NCBI RefSeq assembly: GCF_014698145.1
Contig: NZ_JACJSM010000025.1
Location: 24,921-88,920 of the forward strand
Length of the DNA stretch: 64,000 nt
DNA from: Oscillatoria sp. FACHB-1406
GTDB lineage: Bacteria > Cyanobacteriota > Cyanobacteriia > Cyanobacteriales > Spirulinaceae
Direction: 5' to 3'
The notes under the pieces are model-generated. The model searched no databases, was not told the origin of the DNA, and worked only from the letters and a program-made list of their open reading frames with translations. Below, piece after piece: positions 7,896 through 17,019 of the stretch. Each line of letters opens with the position of its first letter. The stretch's first letter is position 1. The translations under genes and the position numbers were made by a program.

Positions 7896-9559
7896 GTTGT
7901 CCTCCTTGATGAAAGGTCAAGTAGCGGAATTCCCCAATCCAAACGAGCGAATAAACTGCCCTGTTGCAGTTGCAATCCCAACCCGATCGCGGCGAGGGTG
8001 CTGCGATCGAATGTCCCCGTTCCCCCGCTAATCCAAACTTTACCCAACTCGAAAAAAGGGATGAGTTGTAACACTGTCTGGCGCGATGGCGAACGGTAAA
8101 GGGGAAACTGAACTTCCACCGAAGCAAACGCCCCATTATCGGCGAGGATCGCATCTTGGCGGTAGCCGCGAACGCTTCCCGAACCGCCCAGGGCGAACTG
8201 TTCGAGGGGTAAAAGCGGGCGATCGCTCAGTTGCAAGTTGCCGCGCAGCAGTAAGATCGTATCGGGCGCGAGAACCCGCAGCCAGCGCGCTTCCCCCTGC
8301 CAAGCGAAAAAGCGACTGTCGGGGGCGCTTTCGTTAATCGTCGCACCAAAAGCCCCCAATCCGAGGCTAAATTGCGATCGCGCGCTCAAAACTTCCTGAT
8401 TATCCCGCTGCGTATATTCCTGAAAAAATCGCAGCACGGAAATTCTCGTGCGTCCCTCATTATCCGCCCCCACAGACAAGGGAAAAGGAAAACCGAGTAA
8501 AGTAGTTTCGCTTTCTCGCCTCTCCGCCGTTACCCCTACCGCCAATTCTTCGATCGATCGCGCCGAAGCCCGCTGAAAGATAGGATGGCGTAACGTTAGG
8601 TTATAGTAGCGCGCTCCCGCTTCGATATCCAAGCGATCGAACGGTTGTTCGAGAACGCGGCTCCAAGTCCGACCGTGACTTAAAATGAGAGCAGTATTGT
8701 CCGGCGCGATCGGGATGCGATACTGAGCGTCAAGGGTATGGCTGCCGTCGGTATTGGTATAAGCAGCAATCAGCCCATCCCCTAAGCCTAACAAATTCCC
8801 GTGTTCGAGTAGCAGTCGGCGTTGCATCGTCCCGGTACTGGGCGAACGATTATTATCACTCGCGATTTGCCCATTAAAAGCGCGATTCTCCTTCACTTTC
8901 ACCTCAAGGCGGTTCGTTCCCGGTTCGATTCCCGCCGACAAATCCGCAGAGATGCTTTCAATTAGCGGATCGATTTGTAGCAATCGCAGGGCTTCAATTA
9001 AATCGTTACGATTGAGGGGTGCATCCGTCGCCCGTAGGAGACGACTGCGAATGTAGCCCGGATTGAGGCGTTCGGTGCCGACAATTTCGATTTCTTCCTC
9101 GCTTAAACCGTTTTCAACCACTTGAATTTGAACGACTCCCCCTTCAACTTGCACCGATTGTTCGGCAGGAATGTAGACAATCGTGCCTAAATAATCTTGG
9201 CTTGCATAGAGATCTCGAATGGCATCCCGCGCTGCTAGGATGCGATCGAAAGAAACCGTTCCCGTATAGGTGCGAGTTGCGTTCTCGAAATCTTCCGCGC
9301 TGAAAAGCGTACTGCCGATGACTTCGTAGCGATCGACTTTAATGGTTTCGGGGGCTGCATCGGGCGTGGGTGGAGGGGTTGGGGGTTCGGGTACGGGGGG
9401 CAGCGGAATTTCGGGGGGAGTGAGGGGTTGGAGGGGTTGCGAAGGAGTAGGGGATTCGGGAAAGCGATCGATTCCGCTGGGAAGGGGCGTTTGCGCGATC
9501 GCGCTGGGGCAGGCGATCGCTAAAATAATTGAGAATGCCAAAATCATCCTCATTCCCAA
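7847..9559 (-). CDS. TpsB: ShlB/FhaC/HecB-family two-partner secretion outer-membrane transporter
   Basis: The protein has 570 residues. After a signal peptide (about 1-22) comes a proline-rich linker (about 27-70) and two POTRA-like domains (about 70-225; the first has VDRYEVIGSTLFSAEDF). The 16-stranded ShlB-type barrel follows, including the region GGSGSVRGYRQD, which corresponds to the conserved loop-6 VRGY motif. The chain ends in an outer-membrane-type aromatic residue (FSLSYSLF). It should translocate TpsA exoproteins such as the one at 10595-14323. The TTG at 9559 has GGAGG seven bases upstream; ATGs at 9553 and 9547 are alternatives. The gene is first in a two-gene operon with the CHAT gene. 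Confidence 0.92.
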   Translation of the reverse strand: MGMRMILAFSIILAIACPSAIAQTPLPSGIDRFPESPTPSQPLQPLTPPEIPLPPVPEPPTPPPTPDAAPETIKVDRYEVIGSTLFSAEDFENATRTYTGTVSFDRILAARDAIRDLYASQDYLGTIVYIPAEQSVQVEGGVVQIQVVENGLSEEEIEIVGTERLNPGYIRSRLLRATDAPLNRNDLIEALRLLQIDPLIESISADLSAGIEPGTNRLEVKVKENRAFNGQIASDNNRSPSTGTMQRRLLLEHGNLLGLGDGLIAAYTNTDGSHTLDAQYRIPIAPDNTALILSHGRTWSRVLEQPFDRLDIEAGARYYNLTLRHPIFQRASARSIEELAVGVTAERRESETTLLGFPFPLSVGADNEGRTRISVLRFFQEYTQRDNQEVLSARSQFSLGLGAFGATINESAPDSRFFAWQGEARWLRVLAPDTILLLRGNLQLSDRPLLPLEQFALGGSGSVRGYRQDAILADNGAFASVEVQFPLYRSPSRQTVLQLIPFFELGKVWISGGTGTFDRSTLAAIGLGLQLQQGSLFARLDWGIPLLDLSSRRTTWQENGLHFSLSYSLF

Positions 9560-9732
9560 TACTTTTCCTCCAATCTTGAGAGGATGGATCGAGTCTCGGA
9601 GTCGGTTAGCTGTGATTGAGTCATGGCGAGATTTTTCTGATTCTACAAGCCTTTTGCTGGGGGTCTATTTCGCCTGAATTTAAGATATAACTGAATTAGA
9701 GTCGTCGTACAAATTTTTCTGGAGACTAATGA

Positions 9733-9993
9733 ATGAATAAAATTACTATAGAAGAAATTACTCAAAATTTGAACGACTATCTTCAACGGGCTAAAGCTGG
9801 AGAAAGTTTTACGATCTTTCAAGCAGACGAACCGATTGCTAAAATTATTTCTGTAAAATCGGGTGGAATCTTAGAAGCTTTTGATGCTTTTCGTTCCCAA
9901 ATTATTGCAGAAGGAATCGATTTAGAGAGCGATGAAATCTTTGCTGATGTCCGCGATCGCACTCCGACTCCCGAACAACCTTGCTGGTCATGA
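9733..9993 (+). CDS. Phd/YefM-type antitoxin
   Basis: The protein has 86 residues. The N-terminus (MNKITIEEITQNLNDYLQRA, then KAGESFTIFQ.DEPIAKI) is the typical Phd/YefM DNA-binding fold, and the C-terminal part should wrap the toxin. The stop codon overlaps the ATG of the PIN gene (ATGA at 9990-9993), as is usual in toxin-antitoxin operons. It is divergent from tpsB. It is expected to neutralise the following toxin and to repress the operon by binding its own promoter. Confidence 0.88.
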   Translation: MNKITIEEITQNLNDYLQRAKAGESFTIFQADEPIAKIISVKSGGILEAFDAFRSQIIAEGIDLESDEIFADVRDRTPTPEQPCWS

Positions 9994-10409
9994 GCGTTAA
10001 ATTTCTCCTCGATACCAACATTATTTCGGAAAGTATCAAACTTCAGCCTAACGATATTTTTCTCAAACATTTTCGACAAAATCTAGAAGAAGCGGCGATC
10101 GCATCGGTGACACGGCATGAGCTTCTTTATGGATTATACCGATTGCCCGAGTCTCGGCGAAAAAAGAATTTGTCGGATTACTTAACTCAGGTCATCCAAG
10201 CAAAAATGATTATTTTGCCCTACTGTCACGCTGCCGCCGGATGGTTTGCGGCGGAACGGGCGAGACTGACTGCTTTGGGTCGAATGCCGTCATATCCGGA
10301 TGGGCAGATCGCTGCCATTGCTAAGGTCAATCATTTGATTCTTGTGAGTCGTAATGTCTCAGACTTTGCCGACTTTGAAGGATTGACTCTTGAAAATTGG
10401 TTTGTTTAG
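9990..10409 (+). CDS. VapC-type PIN-domain toxin (ribonuclease)
   Basis: The protein has 139 residues from the ATG at 9990; a TTG at 9981 is also in frame but inside the antitoxin. The acidic PIN residues are present: Asp8 (LLDTN), Glu44 (RHELLYG), Asp104 (PSYPDGQIAAIA) and Asn122/Asp125 (SRNVSDF). PIN toxins are Mg-dependent ribonucleases that cut tRNA or rRNA. With the upstream Phd-like antitoxin it forms a complete module. The module sits between tpsB and tpsA, on the opposite strand to both. Confidence 0.88.
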   Translation: MSVKFLLDTNIISESIKLQPNDIFLKHFRQNLEEAAIASVTRHELLYGLYRLPESRRKKNLSDYLTQVIQAKMIILPYCHAAAGWFAAERARLTALGRMPSYPDGQIAAIAKVNHLILVSRNVSDFADFEGLTLENWFV

Positions 10410-10479
10410 AGGGGAATCAGTTCATAATTTACGCCTAATGTACATTAGAAGCCGAAAATCCCATTTTACTGTTCTTTCT

Positions 10480-10506
10480 CCCCTCTCCCACCGATTGGGA
10501 GAGGGG
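10480..10506. repeat. Hairpin CCCCTCTCCCA...TGGGAGAGGGG between convergent genes
   Basis: Eleven-base arms (10480-10490 and 10496-10506) pair perfectly around CCGAT. It lies between the 3' ends of the toxin gene and tpsA. No T-tract follows on either strand, so a role as terminator is only possible. Confidence 0.5.
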
Positions 10507-10594
10507 CTGGGGGTGAGGGCAGCTAATACTTTCGGATAATGCACATCAGACGTAATTTGCAATTTATGTCAAGATTTTCGCCGGGGCTAGCGCT

Positions 10595-13500
10595 CTAGAG
10601 AGGGCGAAAGCTATTTAACGCTCTTTGACACCCCGCGATCGCTACCAGAGAACTTGTCGGCGCGCTGCCGACGAAAACCACCGTACCGTTTGCCCCTCTC
10701 ACCCAACCTTGCGCTTCGGAGATCGCAGCCGGTGCATTCTTGGGAGTAGAATCAGCAGCAGGCTCCATCGCTTCGCTCGATCGCGCATCCGACCACAACG
10801 AACTACTCCCCAACGCTTCTTGGGGATTAGGAGGCAACCCGCCGCGATCGCTCTCAATGAAACGACTGCCGCCCTGTCTGGCATTCGCTTGACAGCTTTG
10901 GGGCAAGTTGGGCGCGCCGGGACTCAAGGGCGGCGGAACTAACCCTCGGTTGGGATCGATTCCCAAGGTCAGGATATTAATCGTGCCGTTGAATCCTAAC
11001 TGAGAACTGGCGGTAATGTCGCTCCGGGGCGTAAGAAAGCGTTGAATTGAAAAGCCAAAAATGCCTTGGGTAGAAATATTAATATTGCCGCCATTGCCCG
11101 CAAACGCATTCGCCGTAATGTCGCTATTCTCCCTGGGAATGGCGACGATAAAACCGGCATTAATCCCGATATTACCGCCGTTACCACCGCCACTCTGTTG
11201 CGTGCCTGCGGTGGTGGAAATTTGACTGCCGTTGCGCATTAGCAACAAGTCCTGTACCTGAATATTGCGGATGTTACCGCCATTTCCCGAAGGACTCTGG
11301 GTGGTAATCGAACCGTTGTCTAGGTAAAGGGTGCGAGCGGAGATTTGAGCGATATCGCCTGCATCGCCGGTTCCCAAGTTATTGGCACTGATAAGCCCTC
11401 GGTTAGTAATCTCGATACTCGGTGCGGCGAGAGAGATATCGCCCCCATCGCCAACGCCGCCCGGATTGACGGAAGTGGCGATCGCGCTGCCATCCCCATT
11501 TACACTCAGGCGATCGCGCGCCGCCACGATAATATTTCCCCCATTACCCTGCCCGGAACTCGAAGCCGTCACTAGAGCGCCATTGGTGAGATCGAGCGTT
11601 CCCATTGCCATGTCGATATTGCCGCCATTTCCCACCGCTCCCGAGTTAACGGAAGTTGCGATCGCGCTAGCTCCTCGACTCCCCTGCCCATCTAAAGTAA
11701 CGCTATGGCTCGCACCAATCCTCACGCTTCCTGCATTTCCCCGCCCGGAAGTCTCAGCAGTCACTCGAGCGCCATTGGTGATATCGAGCGTTCCCGTCGC
11801 TATGTCGATATTGCCGCCATTGCCAACGCCGCCTGAACGGACGGAAGTTGAGATCGCGCCTCTACAACAACCTTGACCATCTAAAGTAATGCGACCCGCT
11901 CCGCGGTTCCCTTCGGGGCCGCGCGCTGCAATGGTAATATTGCCCCCATTACCCTGCCCGAAGGTCTCAGCGCTGACGAGACCGCCATTGGTAATCTTCA
12001 ACGTGCCGGTCTCTAGGTCGATATTCCCCCCATTCCCCACCGCACCCAATGCCACCGAACTCGCGATCGCGCTGCTCGTGGGACCCAGAGCCACAAGGCG
12101 TTGTCCGTCCAAATTGATTTCATTACTCGCAACAACCCTCACATTTCCTGCATTTCCCCGCCCGATAGTTGAAGTCAGGATTTGAGCGCTATTGGTGATG
12201 TTCAGCGTGCCGGTCGTCAGGTCGATATTCCCCCCATTTCCTACCCCACCCAATACCCCACTATTAATCCCACTGGCTCCCATCCCATATCCATCCAAGT
12301 CAATGCGATCTTTAGCAACAACCCTCACCGTTCCTGCATTTCCCTGCCCGAAAACCGAGGTTGAAATTTGAGCGCCACCGGTCAAACTTAACGTTGGAGT
12401 TGTGACATCGAGCGTTCCGCCATTTCCTAACGCTCCCGGCGCAACCTGGCTAGCGATGCTACTCGACCCCAAACTGCCTTCTCCGGCTAAATGGATACCT
12501 TCTCTTGCCGCAACCCTCACATTTCCTGCATTACCCCGCCCCACCGTCGTAGCGCCAATTCCAGAGCCATTGGTAATATTGAGCGTCCCCGTTGTAATTT
12601 CAACATCGCCCCCATTTCCTACCGCACCCGCGATCGCTAAACTACCGATCTGACTGACGCTATAACTTCCTTCTCCATCTAAATTAATGCTATCCCTGGC
12701 TGCAACCGTTACCTTTCCCGCATTGCCCCGCCCCCCAGTCGAAGCGATAATGCCAGCGCCATTGGTAATATTCAGCGTTCCCGTTGCAATTTCAACATTT
12801 CCCCCATTTCCTACCGCCCCCGGAAGCACCGCACTCCCGATCGCGCTGGCTCCCGGGCTTCCTTCTCCATCTAAATCGATGCGCTCTCTGGCTGCAATCC
12901 GCACATTTCCTCCATTGCCCTGCCCTCGAGTCGAAGCATCAATTCCAGCGCCGCTACTCATCTCGAGCGTACCTGTTGCAATTTCGACATTTCCTGCATT
13001 TCCCCGTCCAAAAGTTGTAGCCACAATTTGAGTGCCATCGGTAAGCTTGAGACTGCCTGCCCTAATTTCGACATTGCCACCATTCCCCTCACCTCCCGGT
13101 GCGACACCACTCAGGATGATATTGCGAACGCCATTACGAGCTTGTCCGTTCGCATTGAAACTTTCGCCCACAGCGATCGCCACATTCCCAGCATTTCCCC
13201 GTCCATAATTCAACGCAAAAATCTGAGTCTCTCCCGTCACATTCAGCCGCTGCGCCGCAATCTTAATATCGCCGCCATCGCCCGTACTTTGAGGCGCAAC
13301 CCCATTTAACAAATTGCTGCCTTCCAAGGTTATTTCTGTTGCATTCAGGGTAATATCTCCGGCTTTCGCGCCCGGAAACCCCCCGTTCATGATGCTGCTA
13401 ACGAGCGTACTGTCTTTAATATTCAATTGACGCGCCGAAATCGCGATCTCGCCACTAGGATTTCCCCGCACCTCTAAAGTCCCTCGATTGACAATCGAAA

Positions 13501-14323
13501 CATCGCTTTTCTCGACTCCTGACGGAAAAATCAAACTCATCAATCCGGGATTATTGGCATCTGTTGCTAAACCAATCGTTCCCGGAGCCGACAAACCGCC
13601 AATCTCAATTTTTCCGCTCGGTGCAGAGATAAAACCGTTATTCGGATCGCTGTTAATCGTACCATCGACTAAGATGCTGCCACCTCCCCCGACCAGTAAA
13701 ATACTCTTACCGGAATTGACGCTTAACTGACCGCGTACTTCAATGGAGTTGGCGGGTTGCGCGACGGCGCGATCGTATTGAAAAAACGACGGTTGAATCG
13801 TTAATAAAGAAGGATCGTTCGGCACTGTCGCGTTAAAGTTTCCTCGGTTTCCAAATCCAATCGCGTTGGCGGTTGTGGCAACGAAAGAACCCCCAACAGA
13901 CAACGTAGTATTAGGGCCGAAAATAATCCCATTGGGATTGATAAAAAATAAGTTGGCGTTCCCGTTTGTGAAAATAATTCCATTCAAATTAGAAGGATTG
14001 CCGCCGGTCACGCGACTGAAGATATTTGCAATATCGGAAGCGTTGTTAAAGGAGGCTATATTAGCCGCTGGCAGGGAAAACTCGCTAAAGCTGTGGAATA
14101 AATTGTTCCCCGCCCTCGTACCGCCGTTAATAATATTAATCGGCCCCAACGGAATAACGGTAGAATTATTCGGTAGCGTTGCATCGGGGATAATCTGAGC
14201 TTTCGCACTCTGCCCCCAGAAAAAACACGCCCCCAAAATGGTCAGCGCGCACTGCTTCGCACAACCCTTCAGCAGCACAACGCCACGTTCCCGCACAAGA
14301 TAGCCCCTAAATCGAGTCAACAT
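10595..14323 (-). CDS. TpsA: filamentous haemagglutinin-type exoprotein
   Basis: I choose the ATG at 14323 (1242 residues). The TTG at 14488 that gives the longest frame lies inside the family-2 repeat and would add a non-signal N-terminus. A long signal peptide ends near SAKAQ. The TPS domain follows, with NLFHSFSEFSLP, FINPNGIIFGPN and LSVGGSFVATTA, the hallmarks of haemagglutinin N-terminal domains exported by TpsB. The middle consists of more than ten imperfect repeats of about 65-75 residues (GNGGN(V/I)(E/D)I.TGTL.ITNGA, then RGNAGNV.VAA), forming a beta-helix. The C-terminus has two cysteines (LPQSCQ and AGCQRA) typical of cyanobacterial TpsA proteins. It is the likely substrate of the TpsB at 7847-9559, although separated from it by a toxin-antitoxin pair. 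Confidence 0.9.
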   Translation of the reverse strand: MLTRFRGYLVRERGVVLLKGCAKQCALTILGACFFWGQSAKAQIIPDATLPNNSTVIPLGPINIINGGTRAGNNLFHSFSEFSLPAANIASFNNASDIANIFSRVTGGNPSNLNGIIFTNGNANLFFINPNGIIFGPNTTLSVGGSFVATTANAIGFGNRGNFNATVPNDPSLLTIQPSFFQYDRAVAQPANSIEVRGQLSVNSGKSILLVGGGGSILVDGTINSDPNNGFISAPSGKIEIGGLSAPGTIGLATDANNPGLMSLIFPSGVEKSDVSIVNRGTLEVRGNPSGEIAISARQLNIKDSTLVSSIMNGGFPGAKAGDITLNATEITLEGSNLLNGVAPQSTGDGGDIKIAAQRLNVTGETQIFALNYGRGNAGNVAIAVGESFNANGQARNGVRNIILSGVAPGGEGNGGNVEIRAGSLKLTDGTQIVATTFGRGNAGNVEIATGTLEMSSGAGIDASTRGQGNGGNVRIAARERIDLDGEGSPGASAIGSAVLPGAVGNGGNVEIATGTLNITNGAGIIASTGGRGNAGKVTVAARDSINLDGEGSYSVSQIGSLAIAGAVGNGGDVEITTGTLNITNGSGIGATTVGRGNAGNVRVAAREGIHLAGEGSLGSSSIASQVAPGALGNGGTLDVTTPTLSLTGGAQISTSVFGQGNAGTVRVVAKDRIDLDGYGMGASGINSGVLGGVGNGGNIDLTTGTLNITNSAQILTSTIGRGNAGNVRVVASNEINLDGQRLVALGPTSSAIASSVALGAVGNGGNIDLETGTLKITNGGLVSAETFGQGNGGNITIAARGPEGNRGAGRITLDGQGCCRGAISTSVRSGGVGNGGNIDIATGTLDITNGARVTAETSGRGNAGSVRIGASHSVTLDGQGSRGASAIATSVNSGAVGNGGNIDMAMGTLDLTNGALVTASSSGQGNGGNIIVAARDRLSVNGDGSAIATSVNPGGVGDGGDISLAAPSIEITNRGLISANNLGTGDAGDIAQISARTLYLDNGSITTQSPSGNGGNIRNIQVQDLLLMRNGSQISTTAGTQQSGGGNGGNIGINAGFIVAIPRENSDITANAFAGNGGNINISTQGIFGFSIQRFLTPRSDITASSQLGFNGTINILTLGIDPNRGLVPPPLSPGAPNLPQSCQANARQGGSRFIESDRGGLPPNPQEALGSSSLWSDARSSEAMEPAADSTPKNAPAAISEAQGWVRGANGTVVFVGSAPTSSLVAIAGCQRALNSFRPL

Positions 14324-14481
14324 AATTCGTAATCGATCATTCGCGGTCATTGAGCTTGTCGAAATGTAGTTTGTAATGATTACCCCACAACGGAAGTCGA
14401 GGACTTGAATAGCGTTTCTGGGCATTTTATAGCGTTTTTCATCTACGTGAGTTACACTTTTTGAAAAAGTCCTTCTTAGTA
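14324..14481. promoter_or_regulatory. Leader of tpsA with heptamer and shared 44-bp element
   Basis: Next to the ATG is an AATTCGTAAT heptamer-type repeat. Further upstream, at 14367-14410, lies a 44-bp element (read on the plus strand: TAGTTTGTAATGATTAC, then GAGGACTTGAAT) that is about 84 percent identical by eye to 41154-41197. That second copy stands at the same place in front of the gene at 40249-41133. Both genes also start with ATGTTGA. The element may be a regulatory leader or a mobile repeat; no promoter hexamers stand out. Confidence 0.4.
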
Positions 14482-14579
14482 ATACCAATTTAAGATTACG
14501 TTGCCTAGAATAAACTCTCCTAAATTATCAGGATAGCGGTTCGTTACGCTTCGCTAACACACCCTACTTTTCATTCTAT
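14482..14579. repeat. 98-bp repeat, right copy (family 2)
   Basis: Same orientation as 5221-5318, with five mismatches. A short GGTAT at 14599-14603 could be the far inverted end matching ATACC at 14482, which would make a 122-bp element. It lies upstream of tpsA and closes the 9.2-kb accessory block. Confidence 0.75.
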
Positions 14580-14617
14580 GCAGCGACCCATCAATCTGGT
14601 ATAAGGGAGATTTTATG

Positions 14618-14732
14618 GGCGCGGATTTCGAGTAGACCTCAAAATTAAACAACGCTCCGTGGCGGCTCGCTCTGTGCCTGTTAAAATTAGTTGCGCTGTG
14701 ACCTGAAATTACGAATTACGAATTACGAATTA
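14618..14732. repeat. Family-3 MITE fragment and short heptamer array
   Basis: Bases 14618-14655 (GGGCGCGGATTTCGAG then CAAAATTAAAC) match the interior of the element at 43947-44097 in reverse orientation. At 14707-14732 there are three to four TACGAAT units. The rest of the gap to 14823 is AT-rich, with no gene that I can support. Confidence 0.5.
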
Positions 14733-14823
14733 TGTCGTTTAAGCACTTGACTGAGATATTACACTGAGAAGCCATAAAATACGACCGAGTATAATATTTC
14801 TTTAATGAGTATTTATACTGTGG

Positions 14824-15102
14824 CTAGTTGAGAAAACCGTTGTTATGGGCGCACTTTGAATCGTAGATTTGTTCGATGAGGATAGCAGTGTCAATCCAAG
14901 ATTTAACCCGTTCGATCGCATCGGCAATTCCCCCTTCTAGCGTAGGAATGCCATAAATCGGATAGGGATCTAAAGGGTGCTGGCAACGAATCCAAAGCCG
15001 CGCTTTAACAGTTTGAGCGACAATGTGCCAACCACGATAGTTAATTGTAGAGTCTAAAGGACGGTCTCGAATCACGCGATTGAATTCAGTCAACAGCAGC
15101 AT
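14824..15102 (-). CDS. Hypothetical protein
   Basis: From the ATG at 15102 the protein has 92 residues (MLLLTEFNRVIRDRPLDS); the longer frame starts at a TTG at 15126. A GAGGTG site lies upstream of the ATG. The sequence is soluble and of mixed helix and strand, with GWHIVAQTVKARLWIRCQHP, then a proline-containing turn and IADAIERVKSWID. The last part reads like a small cyanobacterial-conserved protein, but I cannot name a family. It is divergent from the aminopeptidase gene, with 83 bases between the two starts. Confidence 0.5.
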   Translation of the reverse strand: MLLLTEFNRVIRDRPLDSTINYRGWHIVAQTVKARLWIRCQHPLDPYPIYGIPTLEGGIADAIERVKSWIDTAILIEQIYDSKCAHNNGFLN

Positions 15103-15185
15103 CGTAATTGCACACCTCTTCAACAATATGCCACTATCCTAAACGATCTATACACTCAAGCCAGAAAATTCATGGCTTATACTCT

Positions 15186-16583
15186 ATGTCTCTCCTTTCC
15201 CTTCCCGAAACATTGTATCAGCGCCGCCAGCGCCTAACCGAAAAGTTTTACTTTCCCGTTATTCTTTGGTCCGGTGGCGCACTTTCGCGAAACTTCCCGG
15301 CTAACCGCTTTCCTTTCCGAGCTAGCAGTCATTTCCTCTATTTTAGTGGATTTCCGTTAGAAAATGCGGCAATTCGCTTAGAAGCGGGCAAACTAGAATT
15401 GTTTGTTGACGATCCAGAACCCGGAAGCGCTCTTTGGCACGGAGAGATGCCCAATCGAGAAGAAATTGCTCGGAGTATGGGTGCGGATGCTGCCTACCCG
15501 CTAGCGGAGTTGGAGTCCAGAACTGGCGACGCTGCTACCATTGCCGTCCAGGATTTTCGGACTTGGGGGGAACAAGCGAAATTGCTACAGCGCCCGGTGT
15601 TACCCGCGCACCAACGCGATGAGGGTACTTTACCGGACAGTTGCAATCGCGATCGCGAACTCGCCAAAGCGATTGTTGCACTGCGCCTAACCCACGATGA
15701 AGGCGCACTCTCTCAGTTGCGTCTCGCTGCCGATATTGCCGTAGCAGCGCATCGAGTAGGGATGCAAACGACTCCTCGGGTTACGACTGAAGCAGAAGTA
15801 CGGGGCGCAATTGAAGCCGTCTTTACGGCTCGCCAAGCCACCTGCGCCTACAATAGTATCGTTACCGTACAAGGGGAAGTTCTCCACAACGAACGCAGCG
15901 ATCGCGCCCTGCAACCCGGAGACTTACTCCTCGTCGATGCAGGCGCAGAAACGCCCCTCGGTTGGGCTTCCGATATTACGCGCACCTATCCCGTCACCGG
16001 GAAATTCTCGCCGACGCAGCGCGATATTTACCAGCTTGTCCTCGCCGCGCACGATGCGTGCATTGCTAAGATGCAGCCCGGAGTGGAATACCGAGAGATT
16101 CATCTTCTCGCCGCTTCCGTCCTCGCCGAAGGTTTAGTCGAGTTGGGAATCTTGCAGGGAAACCCAACTGATTTAGTCGAACGAGACGCGCACGCTCTCT
16201 TCTTTCCCCACGGAATCGGGCATTCACTGGGGTTAGACGTTCACGATCTGGAAGATTTAGGCGATTTGGCGGGGTACGCAGAAGGACGCAAAAGGAGCGA
16301 TCGCTTTGGTTTGAGTTACTTGCGCCTCGATCGCCCTTTACAAGCAGGAATGCTCGTAACCATCGAACCCGGATTTTACCAAGTTCCGGGCATCCTAAAC
16401 GATCCAAAACTGCGATCGCAATATCGCAAGGATGTTAATTGGGAACGACTCGAACAGTTCGCCGATACGCGCGGTATCCGGATTGAAGATGATGTTTTAG
16501 TGACTGAATCGGGAACGGAGATCTTAACGGCGGCGCTGCCGAACGCGATCGCACAAATCGAGCAAATAATTCGTAATTCGTAA
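15186..16583 (+). CDS. pepP: Xaa-Pro aminopeptidase (aminopeptidase P, M24B)
   Basis: From the ATG at 15186 the protein has 465 residues; frames from 15108 would add an unconserved leader. The N-terminal AMP_N domain contains FPFRASSHFLYFSGFP. The catalytic pita-bread domain carries the five metal ligands: VDAGAE, ASDITRTYP, the His in FFPHGIGHSLGLDVHD, IEPGFY and IEDDVLVTESG. It removes N-terminal residues that precede proline, using two Mn ions, in the cytoplasm. The last five residues (IIRNS) and the stop codon are encoded by the first two units of an ATTCGTA array, so the native C-terminus seems to have been replaced or extended by the repeat. Confidence 0.93.
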   Translation: MSLLSLPETLYQRRQRLTEKFYFPVILWSGGALSRNFPANRFPFRASSHFLYFSGFPLENAAIRLEAGKLELFVDDPEPGSALWHGEMPNREEIARSMGADAAYPLAELESRTGDAATIAVQDFRTWGEQAKLLQRPVLPAHQRDEGTLPDSCNRDRELAKAIVALRLTHDEGALSQLRLAADIAVAAHRVGMQTTPRVTTEAEVRGAIEAVFTARQATCAYNSIVTVQGEVLHNERSDRALQPGDLLLVDAGAETPLGWASDITRTYPVTGKFSPTQRDIYQLVLAAHDACIAKMQPGVEYREIHLLAASVLAEGLVELGILQGNPTDLVERDAHALFFPHGIGHSLGLDVHDLEDLGDLAGYAEGRKRSDRFGLSYLRLDRPLQAGMLVTIEPGFYQVPGILNDPKLRSQYRKDVNWERLEQFADTRGIRIEDDVLVTESGTEILTAALPNAIAQIEQIIRNS

Positions 16584-16873
16584 TTCGTAATTCGTAATTC
16601 GTAATTCGTAATTCGTAATTAATACCAATGACGAACGATCGATATGCAAGTAGGTAGGGCTATAAAATCGGTCGTTCTAGAACTTTACTATCAATCCAGC
16701 TACGGACGAAGCGTGCAGGGAATCTGTATTTTCTGTAGCTGGAACCTTAAAATTAGTTACTCTACGCTCTGCAATTACGAATTACGAATCAATAATTAAT
16801 AATTAATAATTAATAATTATAGTTGCTCTACGTTCTGCAATTACGAATTACGAATTACGAATTACGAATTAAT
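16569..16873. repeat. Heptamer arrays (ATTCGTA / TACGAAT) after pepP
   Basis: Seven exact ATTCGTA copies run from 16569 to 16617 and include the pepP stop codon. Two further blocks at about 16771-16818 and 16835-16873 carry TACGAAT and TAATTAA units, each introduced by a similar TACG(C/T)TCTGCAATTACG sequence, so the second half is itself duplicated. The gap to 17019 has no convincing gene. Confidence 0.8.
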
Positions 16874-17019
16874 ACTTATAGAGTCACCCTGGATTACTAA
16901 TTGGAAAAGAGATGGAGATGCACCAGGGTTAATCGATCTGAGTCTTTAGATAGGCGTGCTTGAGGCGAGCTTGCTCGATGTTTTTCTCTCGTTCGAGCGC
17001 GAATGGGTGCGATGCTTTA

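Noticed and set aside
11345..13730. Many proline-rich plus-strand frames across tpsA
   Set aside because: Antisense shadows of the Gly/Asn repeats of tpsA.
14324..14488. Extension of tpsA to the TTG at 14488
   Set aside because: The start lies in a mobile repeat and the added residues come from repeat-derived sequence without signal-peptide character; ATG 14323 gives a proper signal peptide.
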